DNA from: Anaerolineales bacterium | Lineage (GTDB): Bacteria; Chloroflexota; Anaerolineae; Anaerolineales; DRMV01 | DNA: 34,178 nucleotides | Reading direction: 5' to 3' | Assembly: GCA_027053355.1 (NCBI GenBank) | Contig: JALUDX010000135.1 | Coordinates: forward strand, 1-34,178 | Part shown: positions 24,853-32,667 of the stretch, one piece after another | Layout: each line of letters begins with the position of its first letter | Numbering within the stretch: the first letter of the stretch is position 1 | Position numbers and translations under genes: made by a program | Notes under the pieces: model-generated | Told to the model about the DNA's origin: nothing | Databases searched by the model: none | The model's input: only the letters and a program-made list of their open reading frames with translations

Positions 24853-25128
24853 TCACTCGTCCAATTTCATCTTCTCGACCGCGGCGAATTCGTCTTCCAA
24901 CTCTTGCGGGGCATAGTCTATGTACGCAATTCCCCGTTTTCGGAGCAGGGCCAAAAACGCTGTGCGGGAAATTCCAAGCAATTTTGCCGCTTTGCCTGAT
25001 GAAATTTGGCCGTCTGTGAACAACGACAACACCACCCATTCCCGCACATTATCCTGGATGCGTGCCTGGTCATACCCGAAACGCAGCAAATCGGGAGGTA
25101 ACTTTACTTCGAAGACTACGTCTGCCAT
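24853..25128 (-). CDS. UPF0175-family small HTH protein, probable antitoxin
   Basis: The 91-residue protein carries MADVVFEVKLPPDLLRFGY at the start, then a helix-turn-helix region LFTDGQISSGKAAKLLGISRTAFLALLRKRGIAYID. This is the UPF0175 pattern, whose genes are commonly next to DUF3368 genes and proposed as antitoxins. It ends 6 bases before the broken toxin gene, as in intact pairs. The start at 25128 follows an AAGGAAAA sequence; the ORF-track start is upstream without support. The reading frame is intact although the partner is not. Confidence 0.82.
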   Translation of the reverse strand: MADVVFEVKLPPDLLRFGYDQARIQDNVREWVVLSLFTDGQISSGKAAKLLGISRTAFLALLRKRGIAYIDYAPQELEDEFAAVEKMKLDE

Positions 25129-25175
25129 GGCGTTTTCCTTTTTGCATCCAAAGGCTTTTCCTCTACTTACCTTCA

Positions 25176-25181
25176 ATTGTA
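25176..25181 (-). promoter_or_regulatory. Possible -10 box of the UPF0175 gene
   Basis: TACAAT on the minus strand lies about 48 bases before the ATG, with an expected start near 25169. The -35 region is weak. Confidence 0.35.
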
Positions 25182-25201
25182 CCGCAAAAGCGGGTGCGGC
25201 G

Positions 25202-25210
25202 TGGTAAGAT
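25202..25210 (+). promoter_or_regulatory. Extended -10 box upstream of glgP
   Basis: TGGTAAGAT fits an extended -10 element (TGn plus TAAGAT). The start would be near 25217, leaving a leader of about 93 bases. It lies close to the divergent -10 of the antitoxin gene. Confidence 0.4.
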
Positions 25211-25309
25211 TGGGCGTTGTCGCGCCGCAGGGTGGCCGGACGGCTGCCCTTTGCTCACCCAACGACTTGACTGCCCGGCAACGCGACCCCCGCCTGCCCG
25301 GAGGCCTCC

Positions 25310-27469
25310 ATGCTTTCGTTCTACGACGACAGCCACCGTCCCAACCACTTCAGCCTGCCCCGCCGCATCAACCGCCTTGGCGAACTGGCCTACAACCTCT
25401 GGTGGACGTGGCATCCGCGCGCCCAGCGCCTTTTCCGCCATATTGACGATTCGCTGTGGGAGGAAACTTATCACAACCCCGTGCGCTTCCTCAAACAAGT
25501 GCCGCGCGCCCGCCTGAACGCGGTGGCTGCAGACAAGCACTTCCTCAGCCGCTACGACGCGGTGATGCACGCCTACGACCGCTACCTCAACACCGCCGAA
25601 ACCTGGTTCCGCCGCGAATACCCCGACACGCAGGGCACCATTGCTTATTTTTCCACCGAGTTCGGCTTGCACGAAACCCTGCCCATCTACGCCGGCGGCC
25701 TGGGCGTGCTTTCGGGCGACCACCTCAAGGAAGCCAGCGACCTCGGTCTCCCGTTGGTGGCTGTGGGCTTTTTTTACACCCACGGCTATTTCACCCAGCG
25801 CCTCAGCGACGACGGCTGGCAGGAAGCCCTGCCCGTCAACCTGCGCTACGACGACCTGCCCATCATCCCGCTTTACGATGCCGAGGGCAAGCCGCTGACC
25901 GTTTCGGTAGAACTGCCCGGCCGCGAGGTGCAGGTGCGGCTGTGGACGATTCAGGTCGGCCGCGTGCCGTTGGTGCTGCTGGATAGCGATGTGGAAGGCA
26001 ATTCCGCCGACGACCGCGCGCTCACGGCCCGCCTCTACAGCAGCGAATTGGACTTGCGCATTTCGCAGGAAATCATTTTGGGCATTGGCGGCGTGCGCGC
26101 CCTGCGGAAACTGGGCTGTGCGCCGCGCGTCTGGCACATGAACGAGGGGCATTCGGCGTTTATGACGTTGGAGCGCATCCGCGAATTGGTCGCGCAGGGT
26201 GTCTCCTTTGAGGAAGCCGCCGAGCAGGTCGCCCGCAGCAGCGTGTTCACCACCCACACGCCCGTGCCCGCAGGCAACGACGAATTCCCCACCTGGCTGG
26301 TGGAACGCTACTTTGCCCGCCTGTGGCCGGAACTTGGCCTCACCCGCGAGCAGTTTTTGGATTTGGCGCGCCGCGAGCACCCCTGGGGCGAGACTTTTTC
26401 CATGCCCATCCTTGCCCTGCGCTTAGCCGAATACCGCAACGGCGTTTCGGAACTGCATGGCCGCGTTGCCCGCAAGATGTGGCACTTCCTCTGGCCTGAC
26501 CGCAAGGAAGACGATGTGCCCATCACCCATATCACCAACGGCGTACACGTGGATACCTGGCTTGCCCGCCGCCTTGCTCTGCTCTTTGACCGCTATTTGG
26601 GCGCGAACTGGCGGGAGCACATGGACGACCCCGAAATTTGGGAGCAGGTTGACCGCATCCCCGACGGCGAACTGTGGACGGTGCGCCGCCACCTGAAGCG
26701 CAAACTGGTGGCTTACCTGCGCGAGCGCGCCCGCAAAATGTGGCTGGAACTGCGGGTGCATCCGGTGCAGGTGATTGCCGCGGGCGTGCTCCTTGACCCA
26801 TACGCGCTGACCATCGGCTTCGCCCGCCGCTTTGCCACCTACAAGCGCGCCAACTTGGTGCTGAGCGATTTTGAGCGCCTGCTCAGCCTGCTCAACCGCC
26901 CCAACATGCCGGTGCAGATCATCTTTGCGGGCAAGGCCCACCCAGCCGATGAGCCGGGCAAGCGCCTGATTCAGGAGGTCTACCGTAAGGTCAAACTGGC
27001 GGAAAACGGCGGGCGTCTGGTGTTCGTGGAAGATTACGACATGAACCTCGCCCGCTACTTGGTGCAGGGCGTGGATGTGTGGCTGAACACGCCCCGCCGC
27101 CCCAACGAGGCTTCGGGCACTTCGGGCATGAAGGCTGCCATCAACGGCGTGCTCAACTTTTCGGTGCTGGACGGCTGGTGGCGGGAAGGCTACAACGGGC
27201 GCAACGGCTGGGCCATTGGTGACGAAACCGATTACGACGACCCCGCCGCGCAGGACGCCGCGGACGCCGAAAGCCTGTATGCCGTGCTGGAAAACGAAAT
27301 CATCCCGCTTTACTACAAGCGCCGCGCCTCCGACGGTCTGCCCGCGGCGTGGCTGGAGCGCGTGCGGGAATCCCTCCGCACGGTCACGCCGCAGTTTAGC
27401 ACTCGGCGCATGGTGAAGGAATACATGCGCGCCCTCTATGCCCCCGCCATGGGGGAAGATGCCGGCTGA
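25310..27469 (+). CDS. glgP: Alpha-glucan phosphorylase
   Basis: The 719-residue enzyme releases glucose-1-phosphate from glycogen or maltodextrin. The N-terminal ~100 residues match the DUF3417 extension (RINRLGELAYNLWWTWHPRAQRLF) of the TIGR02094-type phosphorylases. Then come TIAYFSTEFGLHETLPIYAGGLGVLSGDHLKEASDLG, WHMNEGHSAFMTLERIREL, ITHITNGVH and TIGFARRFATYKRANL. The pyridoxal-phosphate lysine is in EASGTSGMKAAINGVLNFSVLDGWW. The true C-terminus is ALYAPAMGEDAG. The last ~21 codons belong to a 158-bp unit that is repeated downstream, but the stop codon is in the first copy, so the protein is intact. GGAGG lies before the ATG. Confidence 0.95.
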   Translation: MLSFYDDSHRPNHFSLPRRINRLGELAYNLWWTWHPRAQRLFRHIDDSLWEETYHNPVRFLKQVPRARLNAVAADKHFLSRYDAVMHAYDRYLNTAETWFRREYPDTQGTIAYFSTEFGLHETLPIYAGGLGVLSGDHLKEASDLGLPLVAVGFFYTHGYFTQRLSDDGWQEALPVNLRYDDLPIIPLYDAEGKPLTVSVELPGREVQVRLWTIQVGRVPLVLLDSDVEGNSADDRALTARLYSSELDLRISQEIILGIGGVRALRKLGCAPRVWHMNEGHSAFMTLERIRELVAQGVSFEEAAEQVARSSVFTTHTPVPAGNDEFPTWLVERYFARLWPELGLTREQFLDLARREHPWGETFSMPILALRLAEYRNGVSELHGRVARKMWHFLWPDRKEDDVPITHITNGVHVDTWLARRLALLFDRYLGANWREHMDDPEIWEQVDRIPDGELWTVRRHLKRKLVAYLRERARKMWLELRVHPVQVIAAGVLLDPYALTIGFARRFATYKRANLVLSDFERLLSLLNRPNMPVQIIFAGKAHPADEPGKRLIQEVYRKVKLAENGGRLVFVEDYDMNLARYLVQGVDVWLNTPRRPNEASGTSGMKAAINGVLNFSVLDGWWREGYNGRNGWAIGDETDYDDPAAQDAADAESLYAVLENEIIPLYYKRRASDGLPAAWLERVRESLRTVTPQFSTRRMVKEYMRALYAPAMGEDAG

Positions 27470-27478
27470 TCCAAAAAA

Positions 27479-27498
27479 GGGCGCACTGCCGTGCGCCC
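27479..27498 (-). terminator. Hairpin with minus-strand T-run after glgP (first of three copies)
   Basis: GGGCGCAC-TGCC-GTGCGCCC is preceded on the plus strand by six A residues, giving a T6 tail on the minus strand. Further copies lie 158 and 316 bases downstream. The orientation best fits blocking of antisense transcription into glgP. Confidence 0.55.
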
Positions 27499-27526
27499 CT
27501 ACAGAACTTATCACACCCAAAGGCCT

Positions 27527-27556
27527 TGTAGGGGCGAGGCGTGCCTCGCCCCTACA
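27527..27556. repeat. Perfect 30-bp palindrome, REP/MITE-like
   Basis: TGTAGGGGCGAGGC-GT-GCCTCGCCCCTACA has 14-bp perfect arms around a 2-base centre. A second copy 158 bases downstream has one changed end base. The ends match the tail of the adjacent hairpin (gcgcccctaca), so the two palindromes can also pair with each other. Confidence 0.85.
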
Positions 27557-27851
27557 GCACCCGCCGCATGGTGAAGGAATCCACGCGCGCCCTCTACGCC
27601 CCCGCCATGGGGGAAGATGCCGACTGATCCAAAAAAGGGCGCACTGCCGTGCGCCCCTACAGAACCTATCACACCCAAAGGCCTTGTAGGGGCGAGGCGT
27701 GCCTCGCCCCTACGGCACCCAGCGCATGGTGAAAGAATCCATGCGTGCCCTCTATGCCCCCGCCATGGGGGAAGATGCCGACTGATCCAAAAAAGGGCGC
27801 ACTGCCGTGCGCCCCTACAAAATCACGCATCATGCCCAAACGCTTCAGACC

Positions 27852-28760
27852 ATGACCCCTTACCTTTTCGGCGAATTGGCCGCGCTGGCGGCTTCTGTGT
27901 GCTTCACCATCGGGCCGACCCTGTTCACCTTAGCCGGTCGGCAAGTGGGCTCGTTGACCGCCAACCGGATGCGGCTGCTCCTGGGCCTGGCCTACCTGCT
28001 CGGCATCCATTGGCTCCTCTTTGGCCGCCCCTACCCGTCTATGGCCTGGCAGCCGCTGGCCGCCATGCTGCTTTCGGGGATCATCGGCCTGGCCCTGTCA
28101 GATGTCTTCCTTTTCGAAGCCTTCGTGCTGATTGGGCCGCGCCTCACCTTACTGGTGCTCAACCTCTCGCCGGTGCTGGCTACGGCCATGGCCTGGGTCG
28201 GCCTGGGCGAACGCCTGCGGCCGCTGCAAATCGCGGCCATTGGCGTGGTGTTGGGAGGCGTGAGTTGGGTGGTGCTGGAAAGGGGGGCGCCTGATCCCAA
28301 TGGCCGTAGCCGCGACCAACACAACCCGCGTGGCCTGCTCTACGCGCTCATCGCCGCGATTGTGGGCGCGGTCAGTATCCTGCTGGCCAAAATCGGCATG
28401 GGGTACGGCCTCAATCCCATTTCGGGGGCGACGGTGCGCATTTCGGGCGGCATGGTGGTGCTTTGGGGCTGGACAATGCTCAGCGGCAGGCTCCCTTCCA
28501 CCTGGGCAACCTTGAAAAAACACCCCCGCGCGTTAGGCATCATCGCCATCGCGGTGCTCATCGGCCCGGTGGCGGGCATTTCCCTTTCCCTGTTGGCGCT
28601 CAAAAACATCCCCGTGGGCATCGCAACCACCTTGAGTTCCCTGCCGCCGGTGTTGCTGCTGCCGGTCGCCCATTGGGTGTTCCACGAAAAAATCACCCCC
28701 CGGGCCATCGTCGGAACGGTGGTCGCCACAGGGGGCGTGATTTGGTTGCTCGCCATGTAG
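27852..28760 (+). CDS. EamA/DMT-superfamily transporter
   Basis: The 302-residue membrane protein has about ten hydrophobic segments in two homologous halves, as expected for EamA exporters. The first half contains GIIGLALSDVFLFEAFVLIGPRLTLLVLNLSPVLATAMAWVGLGERL, and the second contains GISLSLLALKNIPVGIATTLSSLPPVLLLPVAHWVFHEKITPRAIVGTVVATGGVIWLL. The family exports amino acids, metabolites or drugs; the substrate cannot be named. The ATG at 27852 is the first fitting the family start; there is no clear Shine-Dalgarno site. It begins 33 bases after the partial third copy of the 158-bp repeat. Confidence 0.88.
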   Translation: MTPYLFGELAALAASVCFTIGPTLFTLAGRQVGSLTANRMRLLLGLAYLLGIHWLLFGRPYPSMAWQPLAAMLLSGIIGLALSDVFLFEAFVLIGPRLTLLVLNLSPVLATAMAWVGLGERLRPLQIAAIGVVLGGVSWVVLERGAPDPNGRSRDQHNPRGLLYALIAAIVGAVSILLAKIGMGYGLNPISGATVRISGGMVVLWGWTMLSGRLPSTWATLKKHPRALGIIAIAVLIGPVAGISLSLLALKNIPVGIATTLSSLPPVLLLPVAHWVFHEKITPRAIVGTVVATGGVIWLLAM

Positions 28761-28809
28761 ATGGCTTTCCCCAATTCCTCAGCGCTTCCTCCTTACTTCA
28801 GCCTTGGCA

Positions 28810-28858
28810 AGAAGAAACCACAGATTACGCAGATTAGTGCAGATTGAGCGAAAAACAC
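28810..28858. repeat. Dispersed repeat family copy between convergent genes
   Basis: aaaccacagattacgcagattagtgcagattgag matches the left arm of the family. It lies in the 114-base spacer between the EamA and permease stop codons, which shows no other feature. Confidence 0.65.
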
Positions 28859-28874
28859 AAAGCCGAACAGACAC

Positions 28875-30119
28875 CTATTCGTAACGCAACGCCTCGACGG
28901 GCTCTAAGCCGGCCGCGCGGTTGGCCGGGTAAAGGCCGAAAAACACGCCCACCGCGGCAGAAAACAGCGTCGCCAAGAGCACCGCGTCGGTGCCCACCTG
29001 GGGGATGATATCCGCGTGCGCGGCCGCCGCGATTTTGCCCACCGCGGCGGCAATGCCCCACCCTAACAGGATGCCTAAGCCGCCCCCCAACAGGCTCAGC
29101 AACACGGCTTCGGCCAAGAACTGCACCAAAATATCCCGTTTGCGCGCGCCCAAAGCCTTGCGCAAGCCGATTTCTCGCGTCCGCTCGGTGACGCTGACCA
29201 GCATGATGTTCATAATGCCGATGCCCCCCACCAGCAGCGAAATGCCCGCGATGCCGCCCAAGAAGATGGTCAGCACCTTGGTGATGGTGCGGAAAGTGCC
29301 CAAAAATTCCTCTTGGGTGAAAATGGTGAAGTCGTCTTCCTGGTCGGGGCGCAGGTGATGGCGGGCGCGCAAGACGGTCTCGGCCTGGCTGCGGGCGGCG
29401 TTCACCTGGTCGGCAGAGACGGCCGCCAAGAGCATGAAGTCGACCTGCTCGGTTTGATGGGTAAAGCGCGCCATGGCTGTGCTCAGCGGGATGTAAACCC
29501 GGTCGTCCTGGTTCCCGCCCAAAGCGCCGCCGCCTTTGGGCGCCAACACGCCCACAATGCGGAAAGGCTGCCCCCGCAAGCGCACGGTAAGCCCCACCAA
29601 GCCTTCGGTGCGGTCGAAGAGGGCTTTAGCCGTGTCGGGGCCCAACAGCGCCACCGAGGCGCGCCCCAAAAATTCGGCCTCGCTGATGAGCCGCCCTTCG
29701 GTCACCTCCATGTTGCGCGCCCGCAGATAACCGGGAGTGATGCCCACCAGGCCGGTCAAGTGGCTGGCGCCTTCGGCGGTCACCGTTTCGTTGAGCATGA
29801 CGACAGGGCAGGCTTCAGCAATGGCCGGCGCGGCCAAAGGGTCGCTGAGCGCCCGCGCGTCCGAAAGGGTGAGATGCCGCGGCACAGCCGCGGGGTTGGT
29901 GCCCGGCTGGATTCTGCCCGGCGCCACGAACAGCAAATTGGTGCCGATGCCTTCGATAGAAGAGGTGATGGCATTTTCCGCGCCGCGGCCGATAGCCAGC
30001 ATGGCAATGACCGCGGCCACGCCGATTACAATGCCCAAAATGGTGAGCAACGAGCGCAATTTGTTGGCCCACAGGCTGCGCACCGCGTCGCGCCAGGCCA
30101 ACCACAGGCTAAGCAACAT
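28875..30119 (-). CDS. MacB-like ABC permease (FtsX type)
   Basis: The protein has 414 residues from the ATG at 30119, which follows GGAGG. The N-terminal helix ([23 protein letters not shown]) is followed by a periplasmic-type domain of about 200 residues and three C-terminal membrane segments with [52 protein letters not shown]. This is the MacB_PCD plus FtsX layout with the ATPase on a separate gene. With the ATPase and adaptor next to it, it should form a MacAB-like efflux or lipoprotein/peptide export machine. The start overlaps the ATPase gene end by 11 bases. Confidence 0.92.
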   Translation of the reverse strand: MLLSLWLAWRDAVRSLWANKLRSLLTILGIVIGVAAVIAMLAIGRGAENAITSSIEGIGTNLLFVAPGRIQPGTNPAAVPRHLTLSDARALSDPLAAPAIAEACPVVMLNETVTAEGASHLTGLVGITPGYLRARNMEVTEGRLISEAEFLGRASVALLGPDTAKALFDRTEGLVGLTVRLRGQPFRIVGVLAPKGGGALGGNQDDRVYIPLSTAMARFTHQTEQVDFMLLAAVSADQVNAARSQAETVLRARHHLRPDQEDDFTIFTQEEFLGTFRTITKVLTIFLGGIAGISLLVGGIGIMNIMLVSVTERTREIGLRKALGARKRDILVQFLAEAVLLSLLGGGLGILLGWGIAAAVGKIAAAAHADIIPQVGTDAVLLATLFSAAVGVFFGLYPANRAAGLEPVEALRYE

Positions 30120-30828
30120 GGGCAACCTCCGAAGCGGGTTGCGGCGCGGCAATCCGCTCGATGCGGCCGTCGCGGAGGTGAATGACCCGTTGGGCGTAGG
30201 CCGCGATTTCGGGGTCGTGGGTCACCAAAATCACTGTGGTGCCTTGCTCGCGGTTGAGACGCGTCAGCAAGGCCATGATTTCTCGGCCTGAGCGGGTATC
30301 CAAGTTGCCGGTGGGTTCGTCGGCCAGGATGATGGCCGGTTGGTTGACCAACGCGCGAGCAATCGCCACCCGCTGTTGCTGCCCGCCCGAGAGTTCGTTG
30401 GGCTTGTGGTGCAAGCGGTCGGCCAGGCCGACGGCCTCCAGCGCGGCGCGGGCCCGGGCGGCCGTGCCGCGCCAGATGCCCGCATAGCGCAAGGGCAGTT
30501 CCACATTGTCCAGCGCGGTCATGCGGGGCAACAAGTTGAAACTCTGGAACACAAACCCCACCTTGCGATTGCGAATGGCCGCCAGTTGGTCATCGCTCAA
30601 TTGGGAAACCGGCCGCCCGTCGAGGACGTATTCGCCCGTGGTTGGGCGATCCAAACACCCCAAAATGTTCATCAACGTCGACTTCCCCGAGCCGGAAGGC
30701 CCCATGATGGCCAGCAATTCGCCCCGCGACACCGTAAACGAGACGTCCCGCAGCGCGGGCACTTCCACTTCCTTGCCCAAGCGGTAAATTTTGGTCAGGT
30801 TGCGGGCTTCCAGCACCCACTCGCTCAT
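30109..30828 (-). CDS. MacB-like ABC transporter ATPase
   Basis: The 239-residue ATPase has Walker [10 protein letters not shown], the LolD/MacB-type sequence [25 protein letters not shown], signature LSGGQQQR, Walker [14 protein letters not shown] and the H-loop [45 protein letters not shown] is typical of the MacB/LolD/FtsE group. It powers the permease encoded next. The start ATG overlaps the adaptor stop codon by one base (TGATG), which suggests translational coupling. Confidence 0.95.
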   Translation of the reverse strand: MSEWVLEARNLTKIYRLGKEVEVPALRDVSFTVSRGELLAIMGPSGSGKSTLMNILGCLDRPTTGEYVLDGRPVSQLSDDQLAAIRNRKVGFVFQSFNLLPRMTALDNVELPLRYAGIWRGTAARARAALEAVGLADRLHHKPNELSGGQQQRVAIARALVNQPAIILADEPTGNLDTRSGREIMALLTRLNREQGTTVILVTHDPEIAAYAQRVIHLRDGRIERIAAPQPASEVAHVA

Positions 30829-32186
30829 CAATGGCCTCCGAAAAAGTTGATCTGCTCGGCCGGGGGATTGAGTACAATCCGATCGCCGACGTGCAGGTCG
30901 CCATCCAGCAGTTGAGCGTATTCGTCGGAGGTAGCGCCCAGGCGCACTTTCACCGGCTGGGGTTGGCCAGTGCGGAGCACGAAGACCACCGGGGTGCCGT
31001 CGCGCGTCCGGATGGCACGCAAGGGCAGCAGGAGGACATCTTCCAGATGCGCGGTGCGGATGGAAACCGCAGCGGTCATGCCAGGGCGGATGGCTTCGTC
31101 CGCATCGGTGAGCCGCACCGTCGCTCGGAAGGTCACCGACCCGCCGCCTCGGGCGGCTTCGCCGGCCAAGGCGGTTTCGGAAACGACGCCGTGGTAAGTG
31201 CGTCCGGGCAGAGCGTCGAAGGCCAGGGTGGCTTGCTGCCCCACCTTCACTTGGGCGACATCCAGTTCAGAGAGCCCCACGTCCACCAGCAGTTGGCCCA
31301 AATCGTCGAGGCGGAAAGCCACTTGCCCCGGCGCGACCACGTCGCCTTCCCGCACCTGGACGTCGGTAACCACGCCGCCGAAAGGCGCGGTCAGGCGGGC
31401 CATATCCAAGGTGGCCTGGGCGGCTGCAATTTGGGCTTCTAAAATCGACACCTGGTCTGCGGGCGGGCCGTCTTTCCAGCGGGCAACTTCGCGTTCCGCT
31501 TGCTCGACCTGCGCCTTGGCCAGGGTGAGGTCGGCTTCGGCTTCTTGCAAGTCTAAATCGCTGGGGCCGTCGAGGTTGGCCTTGGCAATCTGCTCCTGGC
31601 GTTTGGCCAGTTCCAGTTGGGCACGCAGCGCGTCTTGCAGTTGCGGCGGGGTGCGGGGGTCGTTGAGGTCGTGCTGGATGGAAATGACCATGTTGTGCCA
31701 TTTTTTGTATTCTTGCTGTGCGTCTTCGTCATCCCAGTTGACGATCCAGTCGTAATGGTTTTGCGCGCGGTCGCGTTGGCGCTTGGCCTGGGCCAACTGC
31801 TGCAGGGCCTGGGCATAGCGCAGCGAGGCCGCGTCGCGCAGATCTTGCAATTGTTTCTGCGCGTTGAGCAAAGACACCCGCGCTTGAAGCAGCGCCTGCG
31901 GCCATTGGTCGTCACGCAAAACGACCAACACCTGGTCGCTGCGGACGTGGTCGCCGGCAGCGACGGCCACCTTCCCCACCACGCCCTGGATCTGCCAACG
32001 CAGGGTCGCGCTTTGGCGGGCGCGTACCGTGCCGCTGACGCTGACGGTGGATTCCAAAGTACCTTTCGCCAAAACCGACGTCTGCCAGGGGGACTTGGGG
32101 GCGGGTGTCTGATGGTTGCGCCACCACAGCCATCCTCCCGCGGCGAGCACGGCCAGTGCCAGGAACACCCCTAAAACTCGTTTCAT
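30828..32186 (-). CDS. MacA/HlyD-family efflux adaptor
   Basis: The 452-residue protein starts with a membrane anchor ([22 protein letters not shown]). A lipoyl-type half ([45 protein letters not shown]) follows, then a long coiled coil (about residues 90-270), the second lipoyl half ([22 protein letters not shown]) and a beta-barrel region ending in [20 protein letters not shown]. This is the order of periplasmic adaptors such as MacA. An AAGGAGG site precedes the ATG; the ORF-track start 36 bases upstream is unlikely. No outer-membrane TolC-like gene follows, consistent with a cell lacking a typical outer membrane. Confidence 0.93.
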   Translation of the reverse strand: MKRVLGVFLALAVLAAGGWLWWRNHQTPAPKSPWQTSVLAKGTLESTVSVSGTVRARQSATLRWQIQGVVGKVAVAAGDHVRSDQVLVVLRDDQWPQALLQARVSLLNAQKQLQDLRDAASLRYAQALQQLAQAKRQRDRAQNHYDWIVNWDDEDAQQEYKKWHNMVISIQHDLNDPRTPPQLQDALRAQLELAKRQEQIAKANLDGPSDLDLQEAEADLTLAKAQVEQAEREVARWKDGPPADQVSILEAQIAAAQATLDMARLTAPFGGVVTDVQVREGDVVAPGQVAFRLDDLGQLLVDVGLSELDVAQVKVGQQATLAFDALPGRTYHGVVSETALAGEAARGGGSVTFRATVRLTDADEAIRPGMTAAVSIRTAHLEDVLLLPLRAIRTRDGTPVVFVLRTGQPQPVKVRLGATSDEYAQLLDGDLHVGDRIVLNPPAEQINFFGGH

Positions 32187-32214
32187 CGAACGCCTCCTTG
32201 GGAACTGGCGACCG

Positions 32215-32230
32215 CTTACCAAACGGTAAG
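32215..32230. promoter_or_regulatory. Palindromic operator-like site in the efflux operon leader
   Basis: CTTACC-AAAC-GGTAAG has 6-bp perfect arms and a 4-base centre. It lies about 7 to 22 bases downstream of the predicted transcription start, an ideal place for a repressor. The layout resembles TetR-family operators. No regulator gene is in the window. Confidence 0.6.
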
Positions 32231-32243
32231 TAACTGTACTCTA

Positions 32244-32272
32244 ATTATAGACAGAGAATAACGTCTTGTCAA
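32244..32272 (-). promoter_or_regulatory. Perfect consensus sigma-70 promoter of the MacAB-like operon
   Basis: On the minus strand TTGACA, a 17-base spacer and TATAAT match the consensus at all twelve positions with optimal spacing. The start is expected near 32237, about 50 bases before the adaptor ATG. Confidence 0.93.
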
Positions 32273-32308
32273 CGAGAAAAATTAGGCTAAAGTTCTACTA
32301 ATTCCCGC

Positions 32309-32337
32309 TTGACTTTCAGGGAGAGATGGTGTATGCT
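32309..32337 (+). promoter_or_regulatory. Candidate plus-strand promoter in the gene-free region
   Basis: TTGACT, a 17-base spacer and TATGCT form a fair sigma-70 promoter with the start near 32344. No gene begins soon after it; the beta-propeller gene starts more than 300 bases further. It may drive a small RNA ending at the hairpin near 32423-32449, or a long leader. Confidence 0.4.
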
Positions 32338-32422
32338 GCCTTCAACTTCAGCAAGGGCGCGGCGCGCTTTTGAGAGGCGGCTGAACATCTCTCCCCTCAA
32401 GGGAACAAGAGGGCAGGGTGAT

Positions 32423-32449
32423 TACGCTTTGCCGCAGCGGCAAAGCGTA
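32423..32449. repeat. Near-perfect palindrome in the spacer before the beta-propeller gene
   Basis: ACGCTTTGCCGC-A-GCGGCAAAGCGT has 12-bp perfect arms plus one more flanking pair. GTTTGTTG follows on the plus strand, so it could act as a weak terminator or be a protein-binding site. The rest of the spacer, 32273-32600, holds no credible gene. Confidence 0.7.
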
Positions 32450-32601
32450 GTTTGTTGCGCTGCGGCCTAAACCTCTACATGGCAGCGCGCGCCGAAAAGC
32501 GCACAAGCGCACAATTGTCTCCTGCGCCTGACTCGCGGCCTAAAAAATGGCGACATCCCAGCGACGCGAAGGGCACCGCCAACATTGCCATAGACATACG
32601 C

Positions 32602-32631
32602 TTGATAAAGGTTTTTACGATATGCAATAAT
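32602..32631 (+). promoter_or_regulatory. Promoter of the beta-propeller gene
   Basis: TTGATA, an 18-base spacer and AATAAT give a start near 32638, about 30 bases before the ATG. Confidence 0.5.
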
Positions 32632-32667
32632 CGTTAATCGTCCTTTGCCAATACGCGGAGGCTTCAG

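Larger units (their letters stand above)
27407..27819. repeat. 158-bp tandem repeat (2.6 copies) including the glgP 3' end
   Basis: Copies are at 27407-27564, 27565-27722 and 27723-27819 (partial). Equivalent bases are exactly 158 apart in both steps. Each unit holds the last codons of glgP, its TGA stop and an 8-bp-stem hairpin. Copies 1 and 2 also contain a 30-bp palindrome. Copies 2 and 3 share changes (tcc for tac, gac for ggc) absent from copy 1, so they arose from one another. Copies 2 and 3 are not translated as part of glgP. Confidence 0.92.

Noticed and set aside
27617-28294. 225-codon plus-strand ORF through the 158-bp repeat into the EamA gene
   Set aside because: It is made of repeat sequence and an alternative frame of the EamA gene.
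32452-32637. 61-codon ORF before the propeller gene
   Set aside because: No ribosome-binding site or family features, and it overlaps the predicted propeller-gene promoter.
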